Assembly (NCBI RefSeq): GCF_900156605.1
Contig: NZ_FTOA01000004.1
Span: 186,001-250,000 of the forward strand
DNA length: 64,000 bases
Direction: 5' to 3'
DNA from: Insolitispirillum peregrinum
GTDB taxonomy: Bacteria > Pseudomonadota > Alphaproteobacteria > Rhodospirillales > Rhodospirillaceae
The translations under genes were made by a program, and so were the position numbers. The notes beneath the pieces are model-generated. The model saw only the letters and a list, made by a program, of their open reading frames with translations, was not told where the DNA came from and made no database searches. Below, piece by piece: positions 62,322 to 64,000 of this stretch (position 1 is its first letter; every line of letters begins with the position of its first letter).

Positions 62322-63503
62322 CTATAAATCGTCGTCGTGGTCAAAAATGCGTGCAAACTGCTGTTCAATCCGCGCAAAGGCGGCCAACAGCACCGGGTCA
62401 AAATGCTGGGGACAGGAATAGCCATCGCCCTGCAACAGAACCCGCAGGGCAGCCTGATGATCCAGACGGGCTTTATAGGGTCGTTGCATGCGCAGGGCAT
62501 CATAGACATCACAGAGGGCGGTCAGACGGGCCGAGAGGGGAATGTCCTCCCCCCGTAGCCCTTGCGGGTAGCCCGAGCCATCGAAATGCTCGTGATGACT
62601 CAGCGCGATTTCGGCGGCCAGTTGCAGGACCGGATGCTGCGTTCCCTCCAGCAGGCCATGGCCGATGGCCGCATGCCCCCGCATGATGGTCATTTCCTCG
62701 GGGCTGAGCAGGCCGGGCTTGTTGATCAGCCGGTCCGGAACGCCGATCTTGCCCAGATCATGCAGCATCGCCGCCCATCCCAGGCGCTCGCTCTGTGCCG
62801 ATGGCAGACCAATTTCGTCAGCCAATAAGCGCACGTAACGGCCAACACGCTGGCAATGCGCCCCGGTTCCGTCATCGCGCAAACGGGCACAGGCCACCAA
62901 ACGTTCCAGTAAAATGGATTCCGCCTGCGAGAGGTCGCCCTGTTGCGATACCGTTGTCGCCAGCAGGGGCGAGGCGGGAGCGAGAGAGGCGGGGACGGGA
63001 GAGGCGGGGCCAGCCGGTTGATCAAGACGGTTCTGCAAACAGACGATCCGTTGACGCTGTCCGGCAGCATGAACCGCCCGCATCAGGGCCGCCAACAACC
63101 GCCCGTGATCGATCGGCTTTTGCAAAATGTCATGCACCCCCAGCTCACCGGCCTGCCGCCACAGGTCGGGGGAGCAACTGCTGCGACCAGTCATCATCAC
63201 CGCCTCCAGCGCTGTCCCCTGCGCCTTCAGGTGCTCCAGCAGGTCGAAGCCGGTCATGCTGGTCAGGTGGATGTCAACCAGTCCGACATGAATATCGGGA
63301 TTGGCGCTGAGGGCATCGAGTGCCTGTCGCACGCCATGACACAGGATCGGGGTATAGGAAGACTCCTGCAAAAAATCCCGCAGAAACTCTCCGACATTCG
63401 GATCGTCCTCAATCACCAGAACAGCGACAGGAGCAAAGAGTGATCGCACAGCACAGCCCAGTTCGTGACGGTATCTCCCGCATGACGGACCATGTGGAGC
63501 CAA
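62322..63503 (-). CDS. Response regulator with HD-GYP phosphodiesterase domain
   Basis: A 393-residue protein. The N-terminal receiver has the acid pair VIEDDPN, phospho-Asp in LVDIHLTSMTG and Lys in LQKPI. A linker leads to an HD-GYP domain at residues about 205-385: HCQRVG, MLHDLGKIGVPD and HHEHFDGSGYP, the metal and GYP motifs of cyclic-di-GMP phosphodiesterases. It should hydrolyse c-di-GMP on phosphorylation. No ATG is available: TTG 63503 and GTG 63449 are the candidate starts. It is convergent with the kinase gene. Confidence 0.85.
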   Translation of the reverse strand: MAPHGPSCGRYRHELGCAVRSLFAPVAVLVIEDDPNVGEFLRDFLQESSYTPILCHGVRQALDALSANPDIHVGLVDIHLTSMTGFDLLEHLKAQGTALEAVMMTGRSSCSPDLWRQAGELGVHDILQKPIDHGRLLAALMRAVHAAGQRQRIVCLQNRLDQPAGPASPVPASLAPASPLLATTVSQQGDLSQAESILLERLVACARLRDDGTGAHCQRVGRYVRLLADEIGLPSAQSERLGWAAMLHDLGKIGVPDRLINKPGLLSPEEMTIMRGHAAIGHGLLEGTQHPVLQLAAEIALSHHEHFDGSGYPQGLRGEDIPLSARLTALCDVYDALRMQRPYKARLDHQAALRVLLQGDGYSCPQHFDPVLLAAFARIEQQFARIFDHDDDL

Positions 63504-63599
63504 TCTATCCGGTGATATCCATTAAACAGCCCATAGCTGAACAGAAACTGAAATGAAGGACAAGCACAACCACAAGATAATTTCGTTCCAGAGCTGTGA

Positions 63600-63660
63600 G
63601 CCTTAAATGTGAAACCACAGGACACGACAAAAAGAAAACAGGGTCATGGAGCAACACTCG
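63600..63660 (-). repeat. Fragment of the structured interspersed repeat (copy G)
   Basis: CCACAGGACACGACAAAAAG and AAACAGGGTCATGGAGC match the left side of copy C, including the flanking GAGCTGTGA. The rest of the element is missing, cut off at the Lrp-family gene. Confidence 0.7.
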
Positions 63661-63667
63661 ATGGTCG

Positions 63668-64000
63668 TCAGCCTGCCGTTGGCAGCGCCGTTTCATCCTT
63701 ATAGCTGTCCATCACGAAATGGGATCGAAAGCGAATCACATTGGCATCGTTGGTGAACAGGCGCTCGCACAGCCGTTGGTAATCCTTCATGTCGCGCAAT
63801 GACAGAATCAGCACCACATCCGGCTCGCCAGTCACCGCCCATGCCGACAGCACCGCCTGTTCCTGCCGCACGCGTGCAACAAAATCCCTGCGCTGAGGCC
63901 CGCCGTGGTGATCCAGCATCACCTCGACCATCGCCCGCAACCCCTGTCCGACCTTTTCACCGTCCACAAGGGCAACGGTGCGCAGGATGATGCCGTCTTC
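63668..64000 (-). CDS. Lrp/AsnC-family transcriptional regulator, partial
   Basis: The C-terminal 110 residues of an Lrp/AsnC regulator; the gene enters from the right edge. Only the RAM ligand-binding part is present (AVTGEPDVVLILSLRDMKDYQRL and TNDANVIRFRSHFVM); the helix-turn-helix would lie beyond the window. Proteins of this family sense amino acids and often control their breakdown or efflux. It could regulate a divergent or adjacent gene outside the window. Confidence 0.8.
   Translation of the reverse strand, partial: EDGIILRTVALVDGEKVGQGLRAMVEVMLDHHGGPQRRDFVARVRQEQAVLSAWAVTGEPDVVLILSLRDMKDYQRLCERLFTNDANVIRFRSHFVMDSYKDETALPTAG

Overview
The window looks like the chromosome of a GC-rich alphaproteobacterium, probably in or near Rhodospirillales. 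This rests on the gene content (CheZ with multi-PAS kinases, a leucine degradation operon, Sox genes, PQQ alcohol oxidation, ctaB) and on palindromic intergenic repeats of a type common in alphaproteobacteria. The genus is inference only. I see no tRNA, rRNA, prophage, transposase or CRISPR array.

Layout. 1-7912 (minus) is a leucine/isovalerate operon: isovaleryl-CoA dehydrogenase, thiolase, SDR, carbonic anhydrase, DsbA-like isomerase, rhodanese, methylcrotonyl-CoA carboxylase beta, enoyl-CoA hydratase and the start of the carboxylase alpha subunit. A palindromic operator lies upstream. 8307-21592 holds a 464-residue unknown protein, a DUF3124 lipoprotein-like secreted protein, FabI, a glycosyltransferase-methyltransferase fusion, a cytoplasmic chemoreceptor-like Cache protein, a multi-PAS histidine kinase, CheZ, a Nudix hydrolase and an orphan LuxR regulator. 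21856-29214 holds riboswitch-controlled thiC, a LysR/YeiH pair, three small conserved-looking genes and a TetR/MFS pair. 29509-35810 holds ctaB, a DUF2189 membrane protein, tusA and the soxXYZAB thiosulfate-oxidation operon. 35986-39146 holds the class I ribonucleotide reductase genes nrdA and nrdB, with NrdR-type boxes.

41448-59424 is a large PQQ-dependent alcohol oxidation locus. It contains a quinoprotein dehydrogenase with a lanthanide-type Asp pair, pqqABCDE, a 'quinoprotein relay' pair (zinc metallohydrolase plus fused SoxYZ-like carrier), a XoxJ-like periplasmic binding protein, cytochrome c550, a PQQ-associated ABC system with a beta-propeller, a second NitT/TauT-like ABC transporter, a Cx3CW rhodanese-like protein, an aldehyde dehydrogenase and a DUF779 protein. 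Alcohol is oxidised in the periplasm with electrons to cytochrome c550, and the aldehyde is oxidised by the dehydrogenase. A short motif, ATTCGAC(C/T)TTGGT, recurs at four promoter-like positions in this locus and may mark a local regulon. It is the best candidate here for an undescribed control system.

59599-64000 holds a hybrid sensor kinase that has lost both its phospho-accepting His and its receiver Asp, an HD-GYP response regulator with an intact receiver, and a truncated Lrp-family gene.

Between the genes lie two related repeat families: a ~160-240 bp structured element with terminal inverted repeats (six copies plus a fragment) and a short palindrome GCGAAAA...TTTTCGC (isolated copies and one tandem array). 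Most of the large copies lie between convergent genes.
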